A DNA stretch of 64,000 nucleotides. It comes from JBBWZH01 sp035544115. Lineage in GTDB: Bacteria; Actinomycetota; Actinomycetes; Mycobacteriales; CADCTP01. The stretch is from contig OY970235.1 of the NCBI GenBank assembly GCA_963714145.1, positions 9,982,001-10,046,000 on the forward strand. Reading direction: 5' to 3'. Both the position numbers and the translations under genes were made by a program. The notes below the pieces were generated by a model that searched no databases, was not told the DNA's origin, and saw only the letters and a program-made list of their open reading frames with translations. Of this stretch, positions 6,370 through 16,700 are shown piece after piece. Numbering within the stretch: the first letter of the stretch is position 1; every line of letters starts with the position of its first letter.

Positions 6370-8631
6370 ATGGGAAAGCGACGCGGAAGCCGCGAGAAGC
6401 GGTTCGACCGCTCCAACTGGGCCAGCCTCGTCCCGTTCGGGATCGGCGAGCAGAAGCCGAACAACTACCTCGAGCTGTACAAGGCCGCCCGGGACAACCG
6501 CGATCAGCTCGGCTACGCCTGGCGGATCCTGCGCGAGGGCACCTGCGACGGCTGCGCGCTGGGCACCACCGGCCTGCGCGACTGGACGATGGACGAGGTC
6601 CACCTGTGCAACATCCGGCTGCGCCTGCTCCGGCTGAACACGATGCCGGCGCTGGACCCGGCCCTGCTGGTGGACGCGGCCGCGCTGGTCGGCAAGCGCG
6701 AATCGGAGCTGCGCGAGCTCGGCCGGATCCCGTTCCCGATGGTGCGCCGGCGCGGTGATCCGGGGTTCCACGAGGTCTCCTGGGACGAGGCGCTGGACCT
6801 CACCGCGAGCCGGGTGGCCGGCACCGCGCCGGGCCGGCTCGGCTTCTACCTGACCAGCCGGGGGATGCCGAACGAGAACTACTTCGCGGCCAGCAAGGCG
6901 GTCCGCGCGATTGGCACGAACTCGATCGACAACGCCGCCCGGGTCTGCCACTCGCCGAGCACGTTCGGGCTCAAGGGTGCGCTCGGGGTGGCCGCGACGA
7001 CCTGCTCGTACACCGACTGGATCGGCTCGGATCTGGTCGTGTTCGTCGGCTCCAACGTGGCGAACAACCAGCCGGTCGCGATGAAGTACCTCTACCACGC
7101 GAAGAAGGCCGGCACCAAGGTCGCGGTCATCAACAGCTACCGCGAGCCCGGCATGGAGCGGTACTGGGTGCCGTCCAATGTGGAGAGTGCGGTCTTCGGC
7201 ACCAAGGTGACCGACCGGTTCTTCGCCGTGAACACCGGCGGCGACATCGGTTTCCTGAACGGCGTGCTCAAGCACCTGCTGGCCGAGGGCTGGGTGGACG
7301 AGCGGTTCATCGCCGAGCACACCACCGGGTTCGATGAGCTGGCCGCCGCGCTGGCCGAGCAGAGCTGGGAGCGGCTGGAGGCGCTGTCCGGAGCGTCCAC
7401 TTCGGACATGCGGGAGATGGCCGAACTGATCGCGGGCGCCCGCACCGCGGTGTTCGTCTGGAGCATGGGCATCACCCAGCACGAGTTCGGTGAGGACAAC
7501 GTCCGGGCGATCATCAACCTGGCCCTGTCCAAGGGTTTCGTCGGCCGGGACAAGTGCGGGCTGATGCCGATCCGCGGCCACTCCGGCGTGCAGGGCGGCG
7601 CCGAGATGGGCGCGTACTCGACCGTGCTGCCCGGCGGGGTGCCGATCGACGCGGCTTCGGTGGCCCGGTTCGAGCAGCTGTGGGGGTTCCCGATCCCGGC
7701 GCAGCGCGGGATGACCGCACCGGAGATGATCGACGCGGCGCACGACAACAGCCTGGACGTGCTGGTCTCGGTCGGCGGCAACTTCCTGGACGTGCTGCCC
7801 GACCCGAAGTACTGCAAGCAGGCGCTGCAGCGCATCCCGCTGCGGGTGCACATGGACCTCTGCGTGTCCAAGCAGATGCTGGTGGACCCGGCCGACACGG
7901 TGCTGCTGCTGCCCGCGCAGACCCGGTACGAGCTGGTCGGCGGCTGCACCGAGACCACCACCGAGCGGCGGATCATCTTCAGCCCGGAGGTGGCCGGCCC
8001 GCGGATCCCGGGGGCCCGGCCGGAGTGGTGGGTGTTCGGCGAGCTGGCCGCCCGGGTCAGGCCGGAACTGGCCGCGGCGGTGCGCTATCCCGGCACGCCG
8101 GAGATCCGCGCGGACATCGCCCGCGCGGTGCCGGCGTACGCGGGCATCCAGCATCTGGCCAAGCAGGGTGACAACTTCCAGTACGGCGGCAGCCATCTGT
8201 GTTTCGGCTGGCAGTTCCCCACCCCGGACGGCAAGGCCCACTTCTCCGCGCTGACGCCGCCGGACACCGAGCGCCCGGACGGCACCTTCATGGTCGCGAC
8301 CCGGCGCGGCAAGCAGTTCAACAGCATGGTGTACGAGCACCGGGACGCGCTCACCGGCGCGGAGCGGGACGCGGTGCTGATGAACAAGCTGGACGCCGCC
8401 CGGCTCGACCTCGCCGACGGCGACCGGGTGCGGCTGACCAGCCCGGTCGGCTCGTACCAGGGCACCGTCCGGCTGGCCGCGGTGACCCCGGGGAACCTGC
8501 AGGTGCACTGGCCGGAGGGCAACGTGCTGATCGACCGGACCCGGCGCTCGCCGCAGGCCGGGATCCCCGACTACAACGCGGTCGTCACGGTCGAGCGGGT
8601 GACCACGCCGAGCGCACCGGCCCGGGTGTGA
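6370..8631 (+). CDS. FdhF/YdeP-family molybdopterin oxidoreductase (formate dehydrogenase-like)
   Basis: 753 residues from ATG 6370. The N-terminus carries cysteine ligands for a [4Fe-4S] cluster (GTCDGCALG at residues 58-64 plus Cys80), the pattern of the FdhF/YdeP group rather than the CxxCxxxC of standard enzymes. The likely molybdenum ligand region is RVCHSPST (about 191-198), with Cys where E. coli FdhF has selenocysteine. The C-terminal MopB-binding domain is present (NSMVYEHRDALTGAERDAVLMN...DGDRVRLTSPVG). It is followed directly by fdhD, which is needed to sulfurate formate dehydrogenases, and by an OFA-type transporter. Formate oxidation is therefore the likeliest role; YdeP-type enzymes of unknown substrate are the alternative. 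Confidence 0.85.
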   Translation: MGKRRGSREKRFDRSNWASLVPFGIGEQKPNNYLELYKAARDNRDQLGYAWRILREGTCDGCALGTTGLRDWTMDEVHLCNIRLRLLRLNTMPALDPALLVDAAALVGKRESELRELGRIPFPMVRRRGDPGFHEVSWDEALDLTASRVAGTAPGRLGFYLTSRGMPNENYFAASKAVRAIGTNSIDNAARVCHSPSTFGLKGALGVAATTCSYTDWIGSDLVVFVGSNVANNQPVAMKYLYHAKKAGTKVAVINSYREPGMERYWVPSNVESAVFGTKVTDRFFAVNTGGDIGFLNGVLKHLLAEGWVDERFIAEHTTGFDELAAALAEQSWERLEALSGASTSDMREMAELIAGARTAVFVWSMGITQHEFGEDNVRAIINLALSKGFVGRDKCGLMPIRGHSGVQGGAEMGAYSTVLPGGVPIDAASVARFEQLWGFPIPAQRGMTAPEMIDAAHDNSLDVLVSVGGNFLDVLPDPKYCKQALQRIPLRVHMDLCVSKQMLVDPADTVLLLPAQTRYELVGGCTETTTERRIIFSPEVAGPRIPGARPEWWVFGELAARVRPELAAAVRYPGTPEIRADIARAVPAYAGIQHLAKQGDNFQYGGSHLCFGWQFPTPDGKAHFSALTPPDTERPDGTFMVATRRGKQFNSMVYEHRDALTGAERDAVLMNKLDAARLDLADGDRVRLTSPVGSYQGTVRLAAVTPGNLQVHWPEGNVLIDRTRRSPQAGIPDYNAVVTVERVTTPSAPARV

Positions 8632-9578
8632 GCCCGATGCGGGACCGGCCGGGCAGCACCGCCCGCGGTCGGGTGCGCAGCCTCGACGGCGACCGCGAGG
8701 TACTGCGCCGGGACACCCTCGCCGTGGAGGAACCGCTGGAGATCCGGCTTGCCGCCGGCGGAGCCGGCCGGGCCGGGGCGGCCGGCCCGGCCGGGACACG
8801 CGGCCGGGCGGGGTCGGCCGGCGGAGCCGGGGCGGCCGGTGGCCGCACCGAGACCGTCGCGATCACCATGCGGACCCCGGGCAACGACTTCGAACTGGCC
8901 GCCGGATTCCTCTCCGGCGAGGGGATCGTCGGGCCCGGCTCGATCCGCCGGATCGGGTACTGCGAGGACCCGGAACTGGATATCGAGCAGCGGTACAACG
9001 TGGTGACCGTGACACTGGCCGCCGACACGCTGCCCGACCTGCGCGGGTTGGAGCGGCACTTCTACACCTCCAGTGCGTGCGGGGTGTGCGGGAAGGCCAG
9101 CCTGGAGGCGCTGGCCCTGCGCGGCTGCGGGCCGCTACCGCCAGGCGGTCCGCAGCTCACCCCGGACACGCTCTACCAGCTACCCGAGACGCTGCGGGCG
9201 GCGCAGAACGTCTTCGACTCCACCGGCGGCCTGCACGCCGCCGGTCTGTTCACTGTGGACGGACGGTTGCTGGCCGCGCGGGAGGACGTCGGCCGGCACA
9301 ACGCGGTGGACAAGCTGGTCGGCTGGGCGCTGCTGTCCGGCCGGCTCCCTGGCTCGGACCTGGTCCTGCTGGTCAGCGGGCGGGCCAGCTACGAGATCGT
9401 GCAGAAGGCATTGGCGGCCGGGATTCCGGTGATCGGCGCGGTGTCCGCGCCGTCCAGTCTCGCGGTCGCGGTGGCCGAGGAGTTCGGCCTGACCCTGGTC
9501 GGGTTCCTGCGGGGGCGGCGATGCAACGTGTACGCCGACAGCGGGCGGATCGTGCTGCCGGCGGCCGTCACCTCATGA
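8628..9578 (+). CDS. fdhD: FdhD, formate dehydrogenase sulfurtransferase
   Basis: 316 residues from a GTG at 8628 that overlaps the stop of the molybdoenzyme gene (GTGA); ATG 8637 is an alternative. FdhD moves sulfur from a cysteine desulfurase to the molybdenum cofactor of formate dehydrogenase. The catalytic CxxC is in SSACGVCGKASLEAL (about 148-161). Other family blocks are ITMRTPGNDFELAAGFL, DSTGGLHAAGLF, REDVGRHNAVDKLVGW and SGRASYEIVQKA. A Gly/Ala/Arg-rich insertion at about residues 40-70 is unusual and probably a disordered loop. Confidence 0.95.
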   Translation: MSPMRDRPGSTARGRVRSLDGDREVLRRDTLAVEEPLEIRLAAGGAGRAGAAGPAGTRGRAGSAGGAGAAGGRTETVAITMRTPGNDFELAAGFLSGEGIVGPGSIRRIGYCEDPELDIEQRYNVVTVTLAADTLPDLRGLERHFYTSSACGVCGKASLEALALRGCGPLPPGGPQLTPDTLYQLPETLRAAQNVFDSTGGLHAAGLFTVDGRLLAAREDVGRHNAVDKLVGWALLSGRLPGSDLVLLVSGRASYEIVQKALAAGIPVIGAVSAPSSLAVAVAEEFGLTLVGFLRGRRCNVYADSGRIVLPAAVTS

Positions 9579-9591
9579 GGAGGAGCGCGAG

Positions 9592-10890
9592 ATGGTCGCA
9601 CCGTCAAGCTCCGACACCGGGCAGCCGATCCGAGGCAGATGGGGGATCGCCGCCGCGGCGGTGATCTTCCAGCTCGCTCTCGGCGCGGTCTACGCGTGGA
9701 GCGTGTTCGCCAGCGAGCTGAAGAAGCAGAACGCTTTCGCGCTCACCAAGACCGAGGCGGCGCTGCCGTTCTCGGTGACGATCGGCATGATCTTCCTCGG
9801 CACCTATGTCGGCGGCCGGATCCAGGATCGGCGCGGGCCGCGCACGGTCGCGCTCACCGGCGGCGTGGTCTACTCGATCGGCATCCTGCTGGCCGCCGCG
9901 GCCAGCGGCAAGGACCAGCTCTGGCTGCTGATCCTCGGCTACGGCGTGATCGCCGGGTTCGGCCTCGGCCTCGGCTACATCGTGCCGATCGCGATGCTGC
10001 AGAAGTGGTTCCCGGACAAGCGCGGGCTGATCACCGGGATCGCGGTCGGCGGCTTCGGGCTCGGCGCGTTCGTCACCTCGCCGGTCGCGCAGCAGCTGGT
10101 CGAGGGCACCCGGGTGCCGACCCGGGCGTTCCTGCCGCTGGGCATCGCCTACCTGGTAATGACCGTCGCCGGCGCCTGGTTCTTCCGCAACCCGCCGGCC
10201 GGCTACGCCGTCCCCGGCTGGACGCCGCGGGTCACCGGTCGGGTCATCGACAGCAGCCGCGACTACACCCAGGGCGAGGCGCTGCGCACCCCGCAGTGGT
10301 ACCTGCTGACCGGGATCCTGGCGCTGAACGTGACCGCCGGCATCGGGCTGATCTCGGTCGCCAAGGACGCCGCGATCGACGTCGGCGGGTACTCGTCCGC
10401 CGCCGCCGGCACGCTGGTCGGCGCGCTGGCCCTGTTCAACGGTGGCGGCCGGATCTTCTTCGGCTGGATCTCCGACCGGATCGGCCGGATGCCGGCGTTC
10501 CTGGCCATGCTGGGGCTGCAGGCGATCTGCTTCCTGATCCTGCCGCACGCCTCCTCGATGGCCCTGTTCGCGGTGCTGGCCGCGGTCATCTACCTCTGCT
10601 ACGGCGGCGGCTTCGGCACGATGCCGGCCACCGCGGGCGACTTCTTCGGGCTGCGCAACGCCGGCGCCATCTACGGCCTGATGATCGTGGCCTGGAGCGC
10701 CGGTGGCGTGCTCGGCCCGCTGCTGGTCGCCGCGCTGATCGACGGCAAGGTCTACACCACCGCGTTCACGGTCGTCGCCGTCATCGCGATCGCCGCCCTG
10801 GTGTTGCCGCTGATCACCCGCCCGCCGGCCGGCCACGCGCTGGCCACGAAGCCGGCCGATGCGGAGGAGCCCAGCACCGCCCCGGCCTGA
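9592..10890 (+). CDS. OFA-family MFS transporter (oxalate/formate antiporter type)
   Basis: 432 residues with about twelve transmembrane segments, starting FQLALGAVYAWSVF, the hallmark first helix of the oxalate:formate antiporter family. The MFS loop motif is GGRIQDRRGPR (after helix 2). Start ATG 9592 follows AGGAGG at 9579-9584, just after the fdhD stop. Its place after a formate dehydrogenase-like gene and fdhD supports formate or oxalate exchange across the cytoplasmic membrane, feeding the enzyme with formate. Exact substrates are inferred. Confidence 0.88.
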   Translation: MVAPSSSDTGQPIRGRWGIAAAAVIFQLALGAVYAWSVFASELKKQNAFALTKTEAALPFSVTIGMIFLGTYVGGRIQDRRGPRTVALTGGVVYSIGILLAAAASGKDQLWLLILGYGVIAGFGLGLGYIVPIAMLQKWFPDKRGLITGIAVGGFGLGAFVTSPVAQQLVEGTRVPTRAFLPLGIAYLVMTVAGAWFFRNPPAGYAVPGWTPRVTGRVIDSSRDYTQGEALRTPQWYLLTGILALNVTAGIGLISVAKDAAIDVGGYSSAAAGTLVGALALFNGGGRIFFGWISDRIGRMPAFLAMLGLQAICFLILPHASSMALFAVLAAVIYLCYGGGFGTMPATAGDFFGLRNAGAIYGLMIVAWSAGGVLGPLLVAALIDGKVYTTAFTVVAVIAIAALVLPLITRPPAGHALATKPADAEEPSTAPA

Positions 10891-10940
10891 CCCCGATCGC
10901 GGCGCGAGCCGCGGTCAGCCCATCGCGCGAGCAGTTCCGG

Positions 10941-10971
10941 CCGGGCGGGAGCACGGACCGCTCCCGCCCGG
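10941..10971 (+). terminator. Strong hairpin after the formate operon
   Basis: A perfect 12-bp stem (CCGGGCGGGAGC / GCTCCCGCCCGG) with a 7-base loop lies 51 bp past the transporter stop. There is no T-tract, as is usual for terminators in GC-rich actinobacteria. Confidence 0.7.
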
Positions 10972-11063
10972 GGCGACTGCGCACTCGGGACGCGGGTTGC
11001 TCCTTCGGGCGGTGGCGGACGCTTCGGCCGGCGCCGAACCGTCCGGGTCCTAGGGTGGACGCT

Positions 11064-12116
11064 GTGCGGATACAGGTACCCCGGCCGGCGGACCGGCTGC
11101 TGCCGGTGCTGGCGGCGCTGGTGACGGTGCTGTTCTGGGCGTCCGCGTTCGTGGCGATCCGGCACGTCCGGGCAGACTTCACCGCCGGGCCGCTCGCGCT
11201 GGGCCGGCTGCTGACCGGCAGCCTGGTGCTCGGTGTGGTGGCGCTGCCGCGCCGCCGCCGCTGGCCGGACCGTCGCGAGTGGACGCTGCTGGTGGTCTGC
11301 GGGCTGGCCTGGTTCGGCGTCTACAACGTGGCGCTGAACGCGGCCGAGCGCCGGGTGGACGCGGGCACCGCCGCGATGCTGGTCAACGTCGGCCCGATCC
11401 TGCTCGCGGTGCTGGCCGGTGTGCTGCTGAAGGAGGGTTTCCCGTCCCGGCTGCTGGCCGGCTTCGCGGTCGCGTTCGCCGGGGTGCTGGTGATCGGGCT
11501 GGCCACCTCGACCCGGGCCGGCGCGGACGGCACCGGCGTGCTGCTCTGCCTGCTCGCCGCGGTCGGCTACGCGATCGGCGTGGTGGCGCAGAAGCCGCTG
11601 CTGGCCGGCCTGCCGGCGCTGCAGGTGACCTGGCTGGCCTGCACCATCGGCATGATCGGCACGCTGCCCTACGCGCCGGCGCTGGTGCACGAGATCGGCG
11701 CGGCCCGGCCGTCCGCCATCGGCTGGGTGGTCTACCTCGGCGCGCTGCCGACGGCCCTGGCGTTCAGCACCTGGGCGTACGCGCTCTCGCACACCACTGC
11801 CGGCCGGCTCGGCGCCACCACGTACCTGGTGCCGCCGCTGGCCGTCCTGCTCGGCTGGCTGGTGCTGGCCGAGACGCCGGCCCCGCTCGCCCTGGCCGGC
11901 GGCGCACTCTGCCTGGCCGGCGTGGTTCTCGCCCGCAGCCGGCGCCGGCAGCCCGCCGCACCAGCATCCGGCCCAGCCGTTGCCGCCGGTCACGTCGGCC
12001 CGGCCGACCCAGCCGACCCGGCCCGTCCGCCCGGCCCAGTCGGCCCAGCCGGTCAGGTCGGCCCGGCCGGGCCGGTTGATCCGCCGGCAGTGCCGGTTCC
12101 GGCGGCCCGGCGATGA
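11064..12116 (+). CDS. EamA-family (DMT) exporter
   Basis: 350 residues from GTG 11064 (GTG 11055 is equally possible). Ten hydrophobic segments in two EamA halves are visible: VLFWASAFVAIRHVRADFTAG...LGRLL opens the first, and AAVGYAIGVVAQKPLL the second. The C-terminal 60 residues form a collagen-like Pro/Ala/Gly tail (PADPADPARPPGPVGPAGQ). Substrate unknown; family members export amino acids, metabolites or drugs. Its stop overlaps the start of the ArsR-type gene (ATGA 12113-12116), so the two are translationally coupled and the regulator probably controls this exporter. Confidence 0.85.
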   Translation: MRIQVPRPADRLLPVLAALVTVLFWASAFVAIRHVRADFTAGPLALGRLLTGSLVLGVVALPRRRRWPDRREWTLLVVCGLAWFGVYNVALNAAERRVDAGTAAMLVNVGPILLAVLAGVLLKEGFPSRLLAGFAVAFAGVLVIGLATSTRAGADGTGVLLCLLAAVGYAIGVVAQKPLLAGLPALQVTWLACTIGMIGTLPYAPALVHEIGAARPSAIGWVVYLGALPTALAFSTWAYALSHTTAGRLGATTYLVPPLAVLLGWLVLAETPAPLALAGGALCLAGVVLARSRRRQPAAPASGPAVAAGHVGPADPADPARPPGPVGPAGQVGPAGPVDPPAVPVPAARR

Positions 12117-12847
12117 CCGAACCGGCCACTGTGGACGGCGCCGCGCTGGCCCAGGTCGCCGCGCTGCTCGCGGACCGGACCCGGGCCAGCATCTGCCTGG
12201 CCCTGCTGGACGGGCGGGCCTGGACCGCGGGCGAGTTGGCCCGGCTGGCCGGGGTCACCCCGGCGACCGCCAGCGAGCAGCTGAACCGGCTGGTGGCCGG
12301 CGGCCTGCTGGCCGAGGTACGGCAGGGCCGGCACCGGTACCTGCGGCTGGCCGGGCCGCGGGTGGCGCAGCTGGTGGAAGACCTGTCCAGCTACCCCGCG
12401 CCGGGGCCGCCGCCGCCGTCGCTGCGCGGCTCCAGCAGCCGGGCCGCGCTGGTGGCCGCCCGCACCTGCTACGACCACCTGGCCGGCCGGCTCGGCGTCG
12501 GCCTGCTGGCCGCGATGACCTCGCGGGGCCTGTTCGACCAGTCCGCCGGCGCGGCGCTGACCCCGGCCGGGCTGGGTTGGCTGGCCGGGCTCGGCATCGA
12601 GCTGCCCGAACCCGCGGCCGGGCGCAGGCCGGTGGTCCGGCTCTGTCTGGATTGGACGGAGCGCCGGCCGCACCTGGCCGGGGCGGCCGGGGCGGCGCTG
12701 TGCGCGCGGTTCCTGGCCGCCGGCTGGATCGAGCGGACCACCCGGCACCGGGCGATCCGGGTCACCCCGGCCGGTGAGCGGGCGCTGGCCGAGCACCTCG
12801 GCCTGGATGCCCCCGGGCTGACCAGCACCCTGCCGGCCACCGGGTAG
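12113..12847 (+). CDS. ArsR-type winged-helix regulator
   Basis: 244 residues. The N-terminal winged helix (about 8-90) reads LADRTRASICLALLDGRAWTAGELARLAGVTPATASEQLNRLVAGGLLAEVRQGRHRYLRLAG, a typical ArsR recognition unit. A longer C-terminal region (about 95-240) is shared with actinobacterial ArsR-like proteins of this length. No clear metal-binding Cys cluster is present, so a non-metal effector is likely. Coupled to the EamA exporter upstream. Confidence 0.88.
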   Translation: MTEPATVDGAALAQVAALLADRTRASICLALLDGRAWTAGELARLAGVTPATASEQLNRLVAGGLLAEVRQGRHRYLRLAGPRVAQLVEDLSSYPAPGPPPPSLRGSSSRAALVAARTCYDHLAGRLGVGLLAAMTSRGLFDQSAGAALTPAGLGWLAGLGIELPEPAAGRRPVVRLCLDWTERRPHLAGAAGAALCARFLAAGWIERTTRHRAIRVTPAGERALAEHLGLDAPGLTSTLPATG

Positions 12848-12973
12848 ACCCGCCGGCAGTTGCTGGCTAGGGGTGTCTGCTAAAGATCTGGGTTCGGGTG
12901 GGTGATCGTGGGGGTTCCGGGGCGGGGCGCCGTGGCGTGACGTCCCGGCCGGGTTCGGGTCGTGTAGGTCGTT

Positions 12974-13093
12974 GTGGAAGCGGCATCGGCTGTGGTCCAC
13001 CGAGGGGACGTACGAGAAGGCTGGAAGACACCGGCCGAAGCACTCAACGAACAGCCACTCTCACTCCACAAGCCGGTGTTGCGTCCACCGGTT
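12974..13093 (+). pseudogene. IS30-like transposase fragment (C-terminal end)
   Basis: About 40 codons containing GWKTPAEALNEQ, the C-terminal signature of IS30-family transposases. The rest of the gene is missing on the left. It runs in the same frame straight into an IS3-like fragment, so the two were fused by deletion or nested insertion. Base composition is lower in GC than the flanking genes. Marks the left edge of the island. Confidence 0.55.
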
Positions 13094-13351
13094 GAATCCG
13101 GTCAGTACATGTCCCAAGAGTTCGCCGACCCCACCGCCACACTCGGCATACGGCGTTCCGGCACCGGCGTGCCGGACAACGCACAAGCCGAGTCCTTCAA
13201 CGCCGCCGTAAAAGTCGAACGAGTCAACCCGCACCGCCTACCCGACCCGCGAACACGCCCGGAAGACCGCACCCGGTACATCGAGTTTCGTTTCAATACC
13301 CGCAGGTTCCACTCCGTACTCGACTACCGCACCCCACGCAAGCCGACAACG
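13094..13351 (+). pseudogene. IS3-like transposase fragment (integrase core)
   Basis: Roughly 85 codons resembling the end of an IS3-family OrfB: SGQYMSQEFADPTATLGIRRSGTG, then DNAQAESFNAAVKVE with the catalytic-region Asn-Ala-Glu, then YIEFRFNTRRFHSVLDYRTPRK. The first catalytic Asp region is missing and the order is compressed, so it is inactive. No terminal inverted repeats were identified. Confidence 0.7.
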
Positions 13352-13770
13352 ACTACCAGAACACCAACCGGGCAGCATGAACTAACCACAAATCAACTGT
13401 CCGGAAGATGCGAGGCAGACCACGGGTCAAGCGTTCACCCATGCCACACTGCACGTCAGTGGCACTCACACCCTCACCATCTCCACGACCCCCAGCAAGA
13501 CCCCGGGCGTGGAATCCGGCGCACTCAGCCCGACCACCACCACGCCCCAGAACCGAAATCACGCTCCATACACCACCAAAAGATCACCACAGGCTCACCA
13601 AACCCGCCGAACAGCTTCGGCTCCCTGGCATTGGCATCACACCAGCCTTCTCTTTCGGTGGCGTATCCGGGCCGTGGACGGGTCGAGTGCGGCGAGGATA
13701 TGCTCGCGAATAGGTCTACCGCGCCGGGGGGTGGCGATGCCTTCCGACGCTATTGTCGGAGGTGAGGTCG
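13352..13770. other. Gene-free space between transposase remnants and the island operon
   Basis: About 420 bp of visibly lower GC content, rich in A and C runs, with no convincing coding frame; probably further decayed insertion-sequence DNA. Its end holds the promoter and leader of the three-gene island operon. A 6-bp stem TCCGAC/GTCGGA with loop GCTATT (13743-13760) ends inside the ribosome-binding site GGAGGTGAGG (13758-13767), so it could shield it. Confidence 0.5.
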
Positions 13771-16700
13771 ATGGCGGACGTTCGTTCCGTGAGCGTCCTG
13801 GACGGGCGCGAGATCCCATCTCGTTGTCTCGTTGGTGAGTTCGAACTATTGCTCGCCGAGCTCACCGCCGGCAGGTTCGACGAACGCGACGGCGTGTTCC
13901 GTGAGGTGGCGGGAACGGCGTGGTTGCAGCTGCCGAGCGCACGGCCACCGATCTTCGGCCCGGTGCTCGAGCACACGGACCTCCTGCGGTTGACGCACGC
14001 CGTCCAGGTCGTCGACGAGGTCCTCTACCCACAGACCGAGGTGAGCCTCACCTACGCGCAGCGCGTCCAGCCCGGCGCGAAGGTGGGTGACACGGTGTCG
14101 CTCGGCATCGATGTCGACCGGGCGGACCTGGGCGACATCATCGCGCTCGGCCGAGGCGTGCCGGACTGGTTGGGCGCCGGGCCTCGCAGCGCCGGCTTCG
14201 TCGTCGAGTTCAGCGACGTCACGATCGACGTCACCAACGGCCGGCTGGGGCTGTCCCGCATCATCGAGGGCGACGTGACCTACCCGGTCGCCGAACCGTT
14301 CCGGAGCCCCATCGAGATCACCATCGACGGGTTCACGCTGATCATCTCGTCGCTCCAGCTATCGCACACGCGATCGACGGCCGTGGCGTCCGCGCGGCTG
14401 CCCGGGGGGCTCACAGACGTGAACTCGTGCCGGCCGGCCTCCATCGCCCTCGGTGTGATCTCGATGTCGCCGCGCTGCGAGTTCTACGTCGAAGCACCCG
14501 CCCAGGACTATGGCCCCTGGTTGCTCGCCGACACGGGGCTGCTCATCGAGGGCACCGGCTTCGTGCTCGACCTGAGCTCCGCCGCGAGCCCCGCACCGTG
14601 GCCGCCGGACTGGCAGGGTCTGTGGCTCGGCGCGGGCACCGCGACCGGCGAGACCACCGTGCCGGACCCGTGCAACACCGGCTACCTGCGCGGCCACTAC
14701 ACCTACGACCACGCCATCGTCGTCAGCTCGGGGTTCTTTGGCAGCATCAACCTGGCGCGCCCCGTCTCGTTCAACGCCCTCAACCCGTTCGGGCAGTCCT
14801 TCACGTTCAACGACGGGGCCATGGACATCTGGTACAGCAAGATCGTCCGCGGGGAGATGAAGGACGGGTGGACCGGCCTGCCGTCCGATGCGGTGTGCGA
14901 GCGCACCCCCGGGATCCGCGTGCGTACGCCGATCGCCGTCGTCTCCATCCAGCCCGACCTCGATCTCGCGGGCGCGCTCGACCACGGCGACCGCGAGATC
15001 AGCTGGGGCGAACTCACCCGCCACGGGGACGAGGTGGTGGCGTGGACCTGCACCTGCGGCGACGGCTACCTCTATCTCCCCGCGGGACCGTGTGCGTCGT
15101 ACTCGCCCGTCGCCGGCGGGACGTTCTCGGGCCCGACCATCGACTCCGTCGTGGAGGCCAGCCTTGCCGAGCTCGAGAACCATCAGGTCGCCGGCGTCTC
15201 GTTCCCCGTGGCCTCGACCGGGCTGGTGTTCTCCCCGGACCGACCGGGCGGGAGAGGCAACCCCATCAGGCTCGCCCGACTGCAGGGGTGGATCCGCATC
15301 GGCATCACCGGGGTCGACGGCGCCCTGTCGACCCGTCTGCAGTCCCGATCGGAGGAGCTGGGTGATCCGCGGAGCACCGGCTACGAGGGCAACGTCCCGT
15401 TCGTCTCGAGGCTGTTCGTGAACGACAACGAGAAGCACCTGCTGGCCGAGTTCGTCACCAGTGCGAGCTTCGACTCCAACGTCGCCGGACGTTGCGAGAT
15501 ACCCACGCCATGCAACATTCCGCAGCTCGACTTCGCCCAGATGAAGCTCACCTCCACTGCCTGCCTCGTCGGCGGCGACCTGTCGCTACCCAGCACCGGT
15601 CTGCCGCTCGGGTACTGGGACCTGCAGCTGGTGCCCACCGGCGTACCCGGCCAGTCCGGGGTCCTGAGCGTCCGCACCGGACGCGTGCTCCTCACGGCGG
15701 CCGGCCTCGCCGAACCAGCTCACTTCGCCAAGCCGTTCGGGCTCACCTGGGGTGAGCTGCTCGCAGACGGCAACCTCGGTGAGCTCTACATCGACTTCAA
15801 CAACTGGGGCCAGCGGTTCGACGGCCTGACGTTCAACCCGCACGAGCTGACACTCTCGGACTACGACCCGCAGGTCGCCGACCCCTACCTGGGGGTGTCG
15901 GGGCCGATCTGCTTCCCCTTCTTCGGGCTGCACGACGTCAACATCCGCGACGCCACGGACCTGACCACCAGCGTTCCGCACCCGCGGACAGTCACCGTCC
16001 CGAAGACGCCGATCACACCGCACGCACCGGTCACCCGGCTCGCCCTCTCCCGTACGTGGCACGACGTCAACTCCGATGACCTGGCCGTCTTCGCCTGCCT
16101 CGAGGCAGACGTGGACTACAACGTCGCAGGGCAGAACGGCTTCCTCGGCACGGGGGACGGCGAGCTCGGGTTCCTACACTCGGACCCGCTCACCATCCAG
16201 GTCGAGATCCACGGCAACGCCACCGACATCCGCTTCACCTCGACCGACACCCACGACCTCGACCTGGGGCTGTACGCGAGGCTCGGCGGCTTGGGCCAGA
16301 TCGCCGGCAACGCCCGCATCGAAGGGCCCACCCTCGCCCGTATCACCCTGTACGGGACGCTCGAGCAGAGTGCGGTCGCCGGGTCGATCTTCGGTCCGAA
16401 GGCGGGTTTCGAGACCGAGGTCAACATCTCGGTCACTCCGACCATGTTGGACTTCTACGCGTCTGGCGACATGCTCCTGTCTGTCGCGCTCGTGGATCTC
16501 GAGGCCTCGGCGACCGCACACCTGCTGTTCGACTTCGCCATGGGTTCGGCCGAGGGCGAGCTCTACGGACGCGTCGACTGCGACGCCGCCGTGGCCGGCC
16601 TGTCCGGCGAGGGCCAGCTGACCTGGCACTCCAGCTCGGCGATGCAGTACCTGCAGGGCCGGCTGAAGGTCGGCGTGATATCGATGATCGTCAGTGGGGG

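Noticed and set aside
6274..8799. 841-codon frame on the minus strand
   Set aside because: Antisense to the molybdoenzyme, which has clear family motifs.
13353..13562. Small minus-strand ORF in the gap left of the island
   Set aside because: No ribosome site, odd composition, lies in decayed insertion-sequence DNA.
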